Shown one piece after another: positions 25,705-34,576 of a stretch of DNA of 64,000 bases. Positions within the stretch are counted from its first letter, which is position 1; each line of letters begins with the position of its first letter. The notes below the pieces were generated by a model. It worked only from the letters and a program-made list of their open reading frames with translations. It was not told the DNA's origin and did no database searches. The position numbers and the translations under genes are program-made. Source of the DNA: Gp6-AA40 sp035571515 (GTDB taxonomy: Bacteria; Acidobacteriota; Vicinamibacteria; Vicinamibacterales; UBA2999); the NCBI GenBank assembly GCA_035571515.1, contig DATNCQ010000081.1, forward strand, positions 14,079-78,078, read 5' to 3'.

Positions 25705-26076
25705 ATGTCGAAGTTCGCGCGTCGGTTGTCGGAGAAGAAGGGCGCAGCGCTGGTCGAATACGCGCTGATCATTGCCGGGGTCGCGCTGATCGGCGCGGCG
25801 GCGGTGTCGCTGTTCGGCCACAAGGTGACGGACATGATGGGGACTGCTGCGGCCGTGATGCCAGGCGCGCACGTCGACGACAACGCCCCGATCGTCGCGG
25901 GCAAGACGATCGAGACCTCGGCGAACACGCCGGGCTTCGACGGCGGCAACTCCTCGACGGGCATCGGCCTCGACGTGAACGCCATCACGCAGGCCAACGG
26001 GCAGACGCGGCTCGGTGACAGCGTGGGCGGCGACGGCGCGCTGTCGTCGCTGGTGCTGGAGACGAAGAACAAGTGA
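25705..26076 (+). CDS. Flp-type major pilin candidate
   Basis: 123 aa. The N-terminus has the class IV-b/Flp prepilin signature: basic leader MSKFARRLSEKKG, then AALVEYALIIAGVALIGAAAV with Glu at +5 followed by Tyr, expected to be cut after the Gly by a prepilin peptidase. Well-placed Shine-Dalgarno AGGAGG (25694-25699). It is about twice the usual Flp length (50-60 aa); the extra C-terminal 80 residues are Gly/Asn/Asp/Ser-rich without Cys. It could be a long pilin or a pilin-like adaptor. Its stop overlaps the next gene's GTG. Confidence 0.8.
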   Translation: MSKFARRLSEKKGAALVEYALIIAGVALIGAAAVSLFGHKVTDMMGTAAAVMPGAHVDDNAPIVAGKTIETSANTPGFDGGNSSTGIGLDVNAITQANGQTRLGDSVGGDGALSSLVLETKNK

Positions 26077-27047
26077 GCGGCGGCGAGCGCGGGGCTGCGC
26101 TCGTCGAGTTCGCCCTCGTGTCGCTGGTGTTGTACCTGCTGCTGGCAGGCGCCATCGACTTCGGCCGCCTGATGTTCGACGCCAACGCGGTGCAGGACGT
26201 CGCGCGGCTTGCCGCGCGCGAGCTCGCCGTGGCGCCCGTACGCGCGAATGCGACGTTCGACTACGCCCTGACGTGCGACCCGGGGGCCGACGCGAACTGC
26301 CTCGTCGACCTGAAGGCGCGCGTCTTCGACCCGGCGTGCCTCGTCGTCGACCTCAACGACCCCGCCGTCGCGCTCGACATCGACGGCTACTTCGCGGCGA
26401 TGCCGGTCGTGAACCGCGCGCTGCGGCCGTTGATGATCACGGAGGCAGCGCGTCCGAACCTGATGCGCTACGCGGGGGCGCTGGTCAACGACGGCGGCGC
26501 CGCCGCCTGCAGTGCGGTCGGGCCTAGCGGCCAGGCCGCGCCGACGGGGCTGACGGTGGCGATTCCCCTCGTCGACTCGCGCGACGCGTCCGGTGTCGAG
26601 ACCATCACCTGGGTGCCGGTGCTGCAGGAGATCCGCGCAACGCTCGACGCCGACTGCCCGTTGCGCGGCCCCTTCAGCTTCGTCTACGTGGCCAACGCCG
26701 ACGACTGCGGTCCGCTGCAGTCGGACCCGGTGCCGCAGCGCGGCCTCGTGGCGGTGCGCGTCAACTATCCGTTCCAGGCGGCGGGGCTGACCGGGTTCCG
26801 CTCGTCGCCGCCGACCGACGCCGATCCGCTGCCGCGCAACGTCGCGAACTTCATCGTCGCCGACGATGCCGGCGTGCAGCAGACCAACGCGGCGCCCGGC
26901 GATCCCATCGACGATCCGGGGGCGGTGGGACCGTACGCCGGCTCGTTCGGCCTCGGGCGTCAGCTCGCGCTGGCGGGCCAGGCGGTGCGGCCGTTCCGCA
27001 AGGTCGTCTCCGCGCAGGCCATTTTCCGTCGAGAGGTAATCGAGTGA
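26073..27047 (+). CDS. tadE: TadE-like pseudopilin
   Basis: 324 aa. Prepilin-like N-terminus ERGAALVEFALVSLVLYLLLAGAIDFGRLMFDANAVQDVARLAARE, the TadE hallmark (G^AALVEF with Glu+5). The rest is a periplasmic domain with several Cys pairs (LTCDPGADANCLVDL, DPACLVV, DADCPL, DDCGPL) that may form disulfides. TadE is a minor pilin processed together with Flp and needed for pilus assembly; at 324 aa this one is longer than the typical 150-200. Start GTG overlaps the pilin stop as GTGA. Confidence 0.85.
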   Translation: MSGGERGAALVEFALVSLVLYLLLAGAIDFGRLMFDANAVQDVARLAARELAVAPVRANATFDYALTCDPGADANCLVDLKARVFDPACLVVDLNDPAVALDIDGYFAAMPVVNRALRPLMITEAARPNLMRYAGALVNDGGAAACSAVGPSGQAAPTGLTVAIPLVDSRDASGVETITWVPVLQEIRATLDADCPLRGPFSFVYVANADDCGPLQSDPVPQRGLVAVRVNYPFQAAGLTGFRSSPPTDADPLPRNVANFIVADDAGVQQTNAAPGDPIDDPGAVGPYAGSFGLGRQLALAGQAVRPFRKVVSAQAIFRREVIE

Positions 27048-28057
27048 GTCCTGTCACCCCACGGCGTGCGGTCGGTCCGTCGGCGTTGTCCGCTCCCATG
27101 ATCGCCGTCGCGGCCGTCGCGGCGGTCGTGGTGATCGTCGGAGCGCTGGCCGCGTTCGGTCTTGTCGATCTGTCGAGGCTCAGGTCGTCGGAGCCGTCCA
27201 CGGCCGGCCTGATCCCGGTGCCGACGCCGGCGAAGGCGATTCCGGCGTACACGCGCGTCCGGCGCGATCACCTGTGGGACGCGGCGCACGGCCGTCTCAG
27301 CGTCGTCTATCTGCCGCCACGCGCGGTGACCCCGGAGATGCTCGTCGGCATCTCGGATGTCATCGGACGCGTGCTCGACCACGACAAGGAACCTGGCTAC
27401 GTTTTCACCGAATCCGATTTCCTGCCGAGAGGGACGCGCGAGGGGCTCGTCGCCGGCATCCCGGCGGGGAAGCGCGCCGTCCGGATCTCCGCGGACAAGG
27501 TCGACGGCCTCTTCGGCCTGCACGCCGGCGATCGGTTCGATCTGCTCGCGACCATGCCGATCGAGGCGAGCCGCGGCAGCGGCGGGCAGTCATTCGGCTT
27601 CTCGGGCCCGTACAGCCAGCAGCTCGCGCTCCAGGCCCAGCTGTCGAACTGGGACAAGCAGGCGACCGTCCGCGTCATCGTCCAGAGCGCGGTCGTGGTG
27701 GAGCCGATGGTGACGCGCGCCGTCCCCGTGTACCAGAGCTCGCTGACCGATGGGGCGTCGACGCGCGTGCGGCCGGTGCAGGAAGCGGTCATCGCCATCG
27801 ATCCCGACGAGGTCGCGCCGCTGACCGAGGCGATGGCCGTCGATGCGAAGCTGACGAGCATTCCGCGCTCGGGCCGTCCGGACGATCCGCCGAACAGCCG
27901 CACGCCGAACCTGCAGCCGGTGAGCCCGTTCTCCAAACCCGAGAGCTTCGGGGAGGACGAAACGGAGCTCGCGGGCGGAGAGCCTGCCGGCGCCTACAAG
28001 GTGGTCGAGACCATCATGGGGCAGAAGCGGACGCTGACCGCGGTCCCAAGGCGCTGA
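27044..28057 (+). CDS. cpaB: Flp pilus assembly protein CpaB/RcpC
   Basis: 337 aa with one N-terminal TM (IAVAAVAAVVVIVGALAAFGLV, about 20-42) followed by an SAF-like domain (IPAYTRVRRDHLW, LPPRAVTPEML, FTESDFLPRGTREGLVAGIPAGKRAVRISADKVDGLFGLHAGDRFDLL). CpaB/RcpC proteins act in the periplasm near the secretin. Start GTG overlaps the tadE stop by four bases (GTGA), continuing the chain of coupled starts in this operon. Confidence 0.87.
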   Translation: MSPVTPRRAVGPSALSAPMIAVAAVAAVVVIVGALAAFGLVDLSRLRSSEPSTAGLIPVPTPAKAIPAYTRVRRDHLWDAAHGRLSVVYLPPRAVTPEMLVGISDVIGRVLDHDKEPGYVFTESDFLPRGTREGLVAGIPAGKRAVRISADKVDGLFGLHAGDRFDLLATMPIEASRGSGGQSFGFSGPYSQQLALQAQLSNWDKQATVRVIVQSAVVVEPMVTRAVPVYQSSLTDGASTRVRPVQEAVIAIDPDEVAPLTEAMAVDAKLTSIPRSGRPDDPPNSRTPNLQPVSPFSKPESFGEDETELAGGEPAGAYKVVETIMGQKRTLTAVPRR

Positions 28058-28058
28058 C

Positions 28059-29375
28059 GTGCTGGTCCAGATCGCCCTGTTCGCCTTCGCGATGAGCGCG
28101 ATGTTGTCGCTCATCATCGACATCGGCTACGCGCACGTCACGCAGGCCCAGATGCAGAACGCGGCCGACGCCGCGGCCATCGAGGGCATCAGGCAGCGCG
28201 ATGTCCTGGCGGACGGGGCACGCCGCGCCGCGGTCAAGACCGTCGTCGGGTGGACGTTTGACGACAATTTCGACCCGACGGATGGGGACGCGGACTATCA
28301 GTTCGGCGCCGGCCCGATCATCGACCTGACGGAGGGCGCCACGAGCCTCCACGGGATGCAGACGTCGAGCATCCGCGACGTGCACGTCTACAAGCCGGAC
28401 CTCCAGCCGAATCCGGGCAACGCGCCCGAAGGCGACATGGTCAGCGGCAGGTTCTGTTACAACGCGGATCCCCTTCCCTCCGAGAGCGTCGCCTACGAGC
28501 TGCAGGACACCGTCTGCGGGCAGCCGCAGCGCGGCGCCGGCGCCTACGCGCGCAACGACTTCAACCCGGGCGGCGCCAATCCGAACGCGTTTCTCGTGCG
28601 TCTGCGCCGCTCGAACGAATACCGGGACCTCGAGGGGCAGACGGATCCGGACGTGGGATCCAGCGGGCCGTCGCTGCCGCTCACCTTTGGCAAGGCGACG
28701 ACGATCCATGGCGACGATCCGGCGTCGAACTACTCGGTTCGCCGCGACGGATTGACGGTGCGGGCGACGGCGATTGCCGAGACGCGCCCGGCGCTGCACC
28801 TCGGAGTACCGCAGGTCAATCCCGCGACCCCGGCGTTGACCCCGTTCGTGCTGTCGGGGGCGTGCGTCGGAAACGCGAACGGCGCCCCGGTCGCGATCAC
28901 CGTGGTCGTCAACCCCGCGAACGGGCTGATCACGCGCAGCGGCCCCGCGACGCCGCCGTGCGCGACCGGTGCCGTCGTCGGCAGGTTCGCCGCGAATGTC
29001 GCGACGCTGCGCACCGTCGGCGTGCCGGCTCCCGTCGCGCCCGTTCCCGTGCCGTGCCAGGCGGTGAACTCCGTCGCGGCGCCGCGGTACAGTCCCATCT
29101 CATCGCCAATGACCGTCGGGCCCGATCGCGTGGTCGGCTTTGCGCGGGTGACCTGGACGCGTACGCCGAATTGCCCACCGAACCCGACGGCGCCGTTTGC
29201 GGCGACGATTGCGCGCCTCGCGCCGGCGGTCGGGACGAACGCCACGGCGATGCTGCCCGCCGGTCTCGCCGCCGGCGTGCCGCCTGCGCTGATCACCGAG
29301 CTGCTGGACAGGAACCTCGGGCGCAACGGCGCCGTCAACTATGGGCCGGTGCTCGTGCCTGTCCTGGCCCGGTGA
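28059..29375 (+). CDS. tadG: TadG-like pilus-associated protein
   Basis: 438 aa. N-terminal hydrophobic helix MLVQIALFAFAMSAMLSLIIDIGYAHVTQAQMQNAADAAAIEG matches the Tad-region TadG/Flp-associated motif (DxG...Q..ADAAA). The remainder is a Pro/Ala/Val-rich extracytoplasmic region with a few Cys. The usual basic leader before the helix is missing: the codons directly upstream read SQGAD before an in-frame stop, so GTG 28059 is the only start available. It lies one base after the cpaB stop. Confidence 0.78.
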   Translation: MLVQIALFAFAMSAMLSLIIDIGYAHVTQAQMQNAADAAAIEGIRQRDVLADGARRAAVKTVVGWTFDDNFDPTDGDADYQFGAGPIIDLTEGATSLHGMQTSSIRDVHVYKPDLQPNPGNAPEGDMVSGRFCYNADPLPSESVAYELQDTVCGQPQRGAGAYARNDFNPGGANPNAFLVRLRRSNEYRDLEGQTDPDVGSSGPSLPLTFGKATTIHGDDPASNYSVRRDGLTVRATAIAETRPALHLGVPQVNPATPALTPFVLSGACVGNANGAPVAITVVVNPANGLITRSGPATPPCATGAVVGRFAANVATLRTVGVPAPVAPVPVPCQAVNSVAAPRYSPISSPMTVGPDRVVGFARVTWTRTPNCPPNPTAPFAATIARLAPAVGTNATAMLPAGLAAGVPPALITELLDRNLGRNGAVNYGPVLVPVLAR

Positions 29376-29384
29376 TCGATCCGC

Positions 29385-30653
29385 ATGATGCCCGCGGGAC
29401 CAGCGAGCGACGCCGACAAGAGCCTCCGCGTCCTGATCGTCGGTGCGGACGGCTCGCTCGACGAGGAATTCCGCGGCGCGCTCTCGCGCGTCCCTGATCG
29501 CCAGGGCATCACGTACTTCGCCGACAACTACCGGCAGGCGATCGAGACCGCGACGCGCCGGCAGCCCAGTCTCGTGGTAATCGAGATCGACCGCGACCCC
29601 GGCGAGGTGGCCGCGCTCTCGAAGGATCTCCACGACCTGGTGCCGGACGCGGCGATCGTCGGGGCGTTCAAGCCCGATCGCCTGGAACAGGGACAGTCCG
29701 AGGGCGCGACGATCATCGAGCTGCTGCGGGCGCAGCTGCGTGATTTCCTCAGGCGGCCGATATCGGCGACCGAGCTGCGAGCCGTGCTGGACCGCCTGTT
29801 TGCCCGCGCGGCCGGCACGCCACGCGCGGCGCAGGGGCGCGTCGCGGCGTTTCTCAGCAACAAGGGTGGCGTCGGGAAGTCGACGCTCTCGGTGAACGTC
29901 GCCTGCGGCCTCGCGCTCCGCCATCCCGACGAGGTGCTGCTCATCGACGCCTCGTTGCAGGTCGGGACGTGCGCGATGCTGCTCGACCTGAAGCCGACGA
30001 CGAGCATCGTCGACGCGGTGCGCGAGCGCGACCGCCTCGACAAGACGCTGCTGCGGCACCTCGCGCTTCGGCACGGCACGGGCCTGCGCCTGCTGGCGGC
30101 GCCGATCGACGCGCTCGAAGGGGCCGAGGTCGACGACGAGGCGATCGCACGCATCATCAACATGGCGCGCCGGTCGTTCAAGTACGTCATCGTCGACACG
30201 TTCCCGATGCTCGACAGCGTGCTGATGACGATTCTCGACGTCACTGACGTCGCGCTCATCGTCGTGCAGGGGACCGCGCCGGCCATCGCCGGCGCCGCGC
30301 GGCTGCTGCCGGTCCTCGACGGCCTCGGGCTGCCGGCGGCGCGCCAGCGGTTGGTGCTCAATTACAACTACAAGTCGTTCCTCGGCGACCTCAAGCCGGG
30401 CGACATCGCGGATCGCCTGGACCGGACGCTCGAGTATGTCGTGCCCTACGAGCACCGGGTCCTCACGTCGATGAACACGGGCACGCCGCACATCCTGCGG
30501 TCGCGGCGGTGGGAGCGGTTCGGGCGCGTGGTCAACCAGATCGTCGGCGACCTCGACGTGCTGGCTGTCGATGCGGAGAGGGAGGGCGCAGCGGTGCAGG
30601 CCCCGGTCGAGCGCAGCGCGACGAGGATCGGCGAGCGGAAGGAGATCGTATGA
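29385..30653 (+). CDS. tadZ: TadZ/CpaE-like ATPase
   Basis: 422 aa. N-terminal receiver-like domain (SLRVLIVGADGSLDEEFRGAL..., about 12-130; atypical, no clear phospho-acceptor cluster) followed by a MinD/ParA-type domain with the deviant Walker A KGGVGKST and LLIDASLQVGTCAMLLDL. TadZ localises the pilus machine to the cell pole in other bacteria. The ATG at 29385 lies 9 bases after tadG. Its stop overlaps the tadA ATG. Confidence 0.88.
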   Translation: MMPAGPASDADKSLRVLIVGADGSLDEEFRGALSRVPDRQGITYFADNYRQAIETATRRQPSLVVIEIDRDPGEVAALSKDLHDLVPDAAIVGAFKPDRLEQGQSEGATIIELLRAQLRDFLRRPISATELRAVLDRLFARAAGTPRAAQGRVAAFLSNKGGVGKSTLSVNVACGLALRHPDEVLLIDASLQVGTCAMLLDLKPTTSIVDAVRERDRLDKTLLRHLALRHGTGLRLLAAPIDALEGAEVDDEAIARIINMARRSFKYVIVDTFPMLDSVLMTILDVTDVALIVVQGTAPAIAGAARLLPVLDGLGLPAARQRLVLNYNYKSFLGDLKPGDIADRLDRTLEYVVPYEHRVLTSMNTGTPHILRSRRWERFGRVVNQIVGDLDVLAVDAEREGAAVQAPVERSATRIGERKEIV

Positions 30654-32068
30654 GCACCATCAATCGCCGCCAGTTGTCGCGGCTGACGCCCGACGCGGCC
30701 GCGCGCTTGCGCGCGGTGGCCGCCCGGGCGGGACGCGCCACGGGCGAGGAGATCGATCCGGCGGCGCCCGCCGCCAAGGCCGCGAAGCCGCCGCGAACCG
30801 ACTACCTGGCGGTGAAGGCGGCGCTGCAGGAAAAGCTGCTCGACGAAATCGGCGAGCGCGGGCTGCTCGAGAGCGACGGCGCGGACGTCGCGTCCGCGGT
30901 GCAGGATTTCGCGGCGCGCGCGCTGGCGTCCGAGGACGTGGCGCTCAACGAAGCCGAGCGCGTGCGGCTGGCCGAAGAGCTCACGGACGAAACAATCGGC
31001 ATGGGCCCGCTGGCGCCGCTGCTCGCCGACCCGGCGGTCAGCGACATCCTGGTCAACGCGCCCGATCAGGTCTATGTCGAGCGCTTCGGGCGGCTCGAGC
31101 GGACCGACGTCAGGTTCCGTGACGCCGACCACATCGTGCGCGTGATCGAGCGCATCGCGGCGCGCGTCGGCCGCCGCATCGACACGTCGTCACCGATGGC
31201 CGACCTCCGGCTGCCCGACGGCAGCCGCGTCAACGCCACGCTGCCGCCAGTCACGATCGACGGCCCGACGCTCTCGATCCGCCGCTTCGGGCGCAGGAGG
31301 CTGCGCCGCGACGATCTGCTCAACCTCGGCACGCTGTCGCCGGAGATCCTGGAGTTCCTCGTCTTTGCGGTGCGCGCGCGGCGAAACATCCTGATCTCGG
31401 GCGGCACCGGCGCGGGCAAGTCCACGCTGCTCGGCGTGCTGGCGGAAGCGATCCCCGACACCGAGCGCATCATCACGATTGAGGACACCGCCGAGCTGAG
31501 CCTCGACCAGGAGCACGTGGTGCGCATGGAGACCCGGCCGGTGAACATCGAAGGGCGCGGCCGCATTCTGGCGCGCGACCTGCTCATCAACGCGCTGCGC
31601 ATGCGCCCCGACCGCATCATCGTCGGCGAGGTGCGCGGCGGCGAGGCGCTCGACATGCTGCAGGCGCTCAACACGGGCCACGACGGCGGCATCGGGACCA
31701 TTCACGCGAACTCGACGCGCGACGCGCTCGCGCGGCTCGAGACGATGGTGTTGATGGCGGGCACGGAATTGCCGTCGCGCGCCGTACGCGAGCAGATCGT
31801 CTCGGCCATCCAGCTGCTGGTCCAGGTGCGCCGCTACGACGACGGCGTGCGGCGCATCGAGTCGGTGGCGGAAATTACCGGCCTCGAAGGGACGACGCCG
31901 ATGATGCAGGAACTGTTCGCGTTCCGGCGCCACGGACGGCAGGGACGCCGCGTCGTCGGCGAGTTCTTCGCCACGGGCGTGGTGCCGCGGATGGTTGACG
32001 AACTGCGCGAGGAGGGTGTGCAGATTCCCGCGGCGCTCTTCCAGCGGACGAGGGAGTCGGAGCCGTGA
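30650..32068 (+). CDS. tadA: TadA secretion ATPase
   Basis: 472-aa hexameric ATPase (VirB11/CpaF type) that powers Flp pilus extension and probably retraction. Walker A SGGTGAGKSTLL, Asp box EDTAELSL, Walker B IIVGEVRGGEALDML and His box GTIHANSTRDALARLETM are all present. The N-terminal 60 residues are a basic/Ala-rich lead before the conserved helical domain. ATG 30650 overlaps the tadZ stop (ATGA) with Shine-Dalgarno GGAAGGAG just upstream; the open frame continues to 30509 but inside tadZ. Confidence 0.95.
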   Translation: MSTINRRQLSRLTPDAAARLRAVAARAGRATGEEIDPAAPAAKAAKPPRTDYLAVKAALQEKLLDEIGERGLLESDGADVASAVQDFAARALASEDVALNEAERVRLAEELTDETIGMGPLAPLLADPAVSDILVNAPDQVYVERFGRLERTDVRFRDADHIVRVIERIAARVGRRIDTSSPMADLRLPDGSRVNATLPPVTIDGPTLSIRRFGRRRLRRDDLLNLGTLSPEILEFLVFAVRARRNILISGGTGAGKSTLLGVLAEAIPDTERIITIEDTAELSLDQEHVVRMETRPVNIEGRGRILARDLLINALRMRPDRIIVGEVRGGEALDMLQALNTGHDGGIGTIHANSTRDALARLETMVLMAGTELPSRAVREQIVSAIQLLVQVRRYDDGVRRIESVAEITGLEGTTPMMQELFAFRRHGRQGRRVVGEFFATGVVPRMVDELREEGVQIPAALFQRTRESEP

Positions 32069-32925
32069 CCGTGCCGCTCATCGTGCTGGCCGTCGCCGCC
32101 GGCGTCTTCTTCGTGTGGTACGAGCGGCGCACCAGGCGGTTCGCCGTCGAGCGTCTCTCGCGCATGATCGGGAAGCCGGACGAGCTCGAGACTCGCGAGG
32201 TGGCGCTGGCGCGCGCCATCACGTCGTTCCCGCCGCGCCATCGCGTGGCGGCGTATGCCGCGGGGGTCGTCGCCGGCGCGCTGCTGTGGCTGGTCGCCGG
32301 GGTGCCGCTGGCGATCGGCATCGCCGGCGGGGCGCTCGTGGGCGTGCTCGCGCACCTCGTCGAGGAGCACGTCGGAGGCCAGAAGACCGACGCCATCGAG
32401 ACGCAGCTGGCCGCTGCGATTTACCTCATGGTCGGCTCGCTGCGCGCGGGTGCGAGCCTGCTCGCGGCGTTCGAGTCGGCGCTCGAGGAAGTCGAGCCGC
32501 CGCTCCGCCCGTACTTCCAGGAGGTCGCCGGCCGCATCCGCCTGGGCGACGATCCGCGCGGCGCCGTCAGCGCGCTGCAGGTGCATGTACCCATAGAGAC
32601 GTTCCGGCTGTTTGCGACCTCGCTCGCGGTGCACTGGGAGGTGGGCGGCAGCCTGGCGACGACATTGTCGAGCGTCGGCCAGACCGTGCGCGATCGCATC
32701 GAGTTGTCGCGCCGGGTGCGCGCGCAGGCGGTCGAGGCCCAGGCGTCGGTCGCCGTCGTGCTGGTGATGGCGTACGTGCTCGGCTTCCTGATGTGGCGCA
32801 CGAACCCGGACAGACTCGAAGCGTTCATCGGCACGAGCATCGGGACGTCGCTCGTCGCGGCGGTCATCGTGCTCCAGGCCGTCGGACTGATCTGGATGTC
32901 GAAGTTGAACAGGAGTGCGTTTTGA
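32065..32925 (+). CDS. tadB: TadB inner-membrane platform protein
   Basis: 286 aa, T2SS-F domain (IETQLAAAIYLMVGSLRAGASLLAAFESALEEVEPPL, LATTLSSVGQTVRDRIELSRRVRAQ) between N-terminal (VPLIVLAVAAGVFFVWY; AGVVAGALLWLVAGVPLAIG) and C-terminal TM helices. With TadC it forms the membrane base on which TadA acts. GTG start overlaps the tadA stop (GTGA). The 3' end overlaps tadC by 11 bases. Confidence 0.9.
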   Translation: MTVPLIVLAVAAGVFFVWYERRTRRFAVERLSRMIGKPDELETREVALARAITSFPPRHRVAAYAAGVVAGALLWLVAGVPLAIGIAGGALVGVLAHLVEEHVGGQKTDAIETQLAAAIYLMVGSLRAGASLLAAFESALEEVEPPLRPYFQEVAGRIRLGDDPRGAVSALQVHVPIETFRLFATSLAVHWEVGGSLATTLSSVGQTVRDRIELSRRVRAQAVEAQASVAVVLVMAYVLGFLMWRTNPDRLEAFIGTSIGTSLVAAVIVLQAVGLIWMSKLNRSAF

Positions 32926-33847
32926 GGTCGCTGCGGTGCTGAACGTCCTCGGCCTGGCGATCGTCGCCGCCGGCATCGCGGCGCTCTACGTCACCGCGAC
33001 GGCCTGGAGCGTTCGCCGGCGCGCCTTGCGACGGCTGTACGGCCAAGAGACGCCGCTCTCCGCGACCGCGCTGGAGGCGCTCGGCGCGGGAAGCGGCCTC
33101 GCGCAGTGGCTGGCGCGCGCCGGGTATCGGCGTCCGACCGCGCCCGCGGTGTTCGCCGCCGCGACGGTGGCCTTCACGATCGCAGGCGTCATCGCCAGCC
33201 AGATCTACCGGTTGGTGCTGCTGCGGCCGCTCATCGACATGGTGGCGGCCGTGCCCGGCAGCGCCGGCGACATGCTCGTCCTCGTGCTGCAGGGTGGACC
33301 CTGGATTCTGCTGGTCCTGTCCGCGTGTGTGCCGGCTCTGTTCGTCCGCAGCGCCCGCCGCGCGCGGGTGAGCGCGGTCGAGCAGGACCTGCCGCTCGCG
33401 CTCGAGTTGTTCGCGACCATGGCGGAGGCGGGGCTCGGCTTCGACGCCGCGCTGACGCGAATCGTCCGCGCGCAGGGGCCGGGCAGGGCGCTGATGGCGG
33501 AATTCCTCAACTTCCAGCACGACGTGCTGGCGGGCATTCCCCGCGCGCAGGCGCTGCGTCAGCTGGCGCGCCGCGTGGACGTTCCCTCGCTCACCAGCTT
33601 CACCTCGGCACTCATCCAGGCGGAGCAGGTTGGCGCGAGCATGGCGGAAACGCTGCAGCACCAGGCGGTGGACCTGCGGCAGCGGCGCCGCGAGCACGCG
33701 CTGCTGCAGGCGCAGGCGCTCCCCGTCAAGCTGGTGTTCCCGCTCGTGATTTGCTTCCTTCCCGGGATCTTCGTCTCCACGCTGGCGCCGGTGCTGTACC
33801 AGATGGTGCAGGTGGCCGACAGCGTGCTGCGTTCGTCCGGTCGCTGA
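32915..33847 (+). CDS. tadC: TadC inner-membrane platform protein
   Basis: 310 aa, second T2SS-F protein. TM near the N-terminus (VLGLAIVAAGIAALYVTAT), T2SS-F core (LPLALELFATMAEAGLGFDAALTRIV, FTSALIQAEQVGASMAETLQHQAVDLRQRRREHA) and a C-terminal TM (VKLVFPLVICFLPGIFVSTLAPVLY). GTG 32915 lies within the end of tadB. Its stop overlaps the ATG of the next gene (ATGA-type at 33845-33849). Confidence 0.9.
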   Translation: MRFEVAAVLNVLGLAIVAAGIAALYVTATAWSVRRRALRRLYGQETPLSATALEALGAGSGLAQWLARAGYRRPTAPAVFAAATVAFTIAGVIASQIYRLVLLRPLIDMVAAVPGSAGDMLVLVLQGGPWILLVLSACVPALFVRSARRARVSAVEQDLPLALELFATMAEAGLGFDAALTRIVRAQGPGRALMAEFLNFQHDVLAGIPRAQALRQLARRVDVPSLTSFTSALIQAEQVGASMAETLQHQAVDLRQRRREHALLQAQALPVKLVFPLVICFLPGIFVSTLAPVLYQMVQVADSVLRSSGR

Positions 33848-34554
33848 TGATGCCCGTCCGGCGATACGCCGCCGCATTCACTGCCGCCGCGCTCGCGGGC
33901 GCATGCGCGAGCGCTCCGCCGCTGGCGCGGCAGCAGTGCTACAACCCCGATGCACAGCTGGCCAGCCTGCTGCAGCCGCTCGCTGCGCTCCAGGCAAAAG
34001 GGTGCGACGCCGGCGTCGGCGCACGCGAGTCGGAATGCGAACGCCTGCGGCGCGAGATCGCACGTCTCGCCGTCGTCTGTCCTGCTCACGCGCCGACGCT
34101 GATGGCCAACGCCGTCATCGCCTACGACGACCATCGTCCCGTCGACGCGCAGCAGCTCCTCGACCAGATCCTCGCCCAGCCCCGCCCGTTTCCCGACGCG
34201 GCCGCCCTGCGTGCGCAGATGGCGATCGAGGAAGGGAACATCCCGTACGCCGCACGCCTCCTGCAGGAGCAGATCCGTCTGGTCCCCGATCACGCGGGAC
34301 TGCATGAGGCCTACGCGGCAGCGCTCTATGTCGATGGAAAACTGACCGACGCGAGGAGTGAGCTGATGTTCGCCGAGTCGCTCGGCGCGCCGCGCTGGCG
34401 GATTGCCTACCACCTCGGGCTGATCGAGGAAGCACAGGGCAGGCGTGACGAAGCGACGCGATTCTACGCCGAGGCCGTCATGGGCAACCCCGACTTTCAG
34501 CCCGCTCAGTCGCGGCTGCGGGCGCTGCGCGCAGCGACCGGCGCGCGTCCCTGA
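33847..34554 (+). CDS. tadD: TadD-like TPR lipoprotein
   Basis: 235 aa. Lipobox AALAGAC (Cys20), then several TPR-like helices (APTLMANAVIAYDDHRPVDAQQLLDQIL, IPYAARLLQEQIRLVPDHAGLHEAYAAAL, LGLIEEAQGRRDEATRFYAEAV). TadD is a lipoprotein that helps secretin assembly in Tad systems, and position at the end of tadABC supports this role. Extra Cys residues (QQCYNP, KGCDAG, SECERL, VVCPAH) in the N-terminal third suggest disulfides. Last gene of the operon; its stop lies inside an inverted repeat shared with the convergent gene. Confidence 0.82.
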   Translation: MMPVRRYAAAFTAAALAGACASAPPLARQQCYNPDAQLASLLQPLAALQAKGCDAGVGARESECERLRREIARLAVVCPAHAPTLMANAVIAYDDHRPVDAQQLLDQILAQPRPFPDAAALRAQMAIEEGNIPYAARLLQEQIRLVPDHAGLHEAYAAALYVDGKLTDARSELMFAESLGAPRWRIAYHLGLIEEAQGRRDEATRFYAEAVMGNPDFQPAQSRLRALRAATGARP

Positions 34555-34576
34555 CCTTCGGCGACCCCTCTCAGGG
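34549..34576. terminator. Inverted repeat spanning both convergent stops
   Basis: CCCTGA (34549-34554) and TCAGGG (34571-34576) are complementary, with a 16-nt loop. The TGA stops of tadD and of the PKD lipoprotein lie in the two arms. A weak bidirectional terminator is possible; the symmetry may partly reflect the two stop codons. Confidence 0.3.

Noticed and set aside
29385..29800. Active phospho-receiver domain in TadZ
   Set aside because: The fold is receiver-like but the acidic cluster and conserved Lys context are not convincing, as in other TadZ/CpaE proteins with degenerate receivers.
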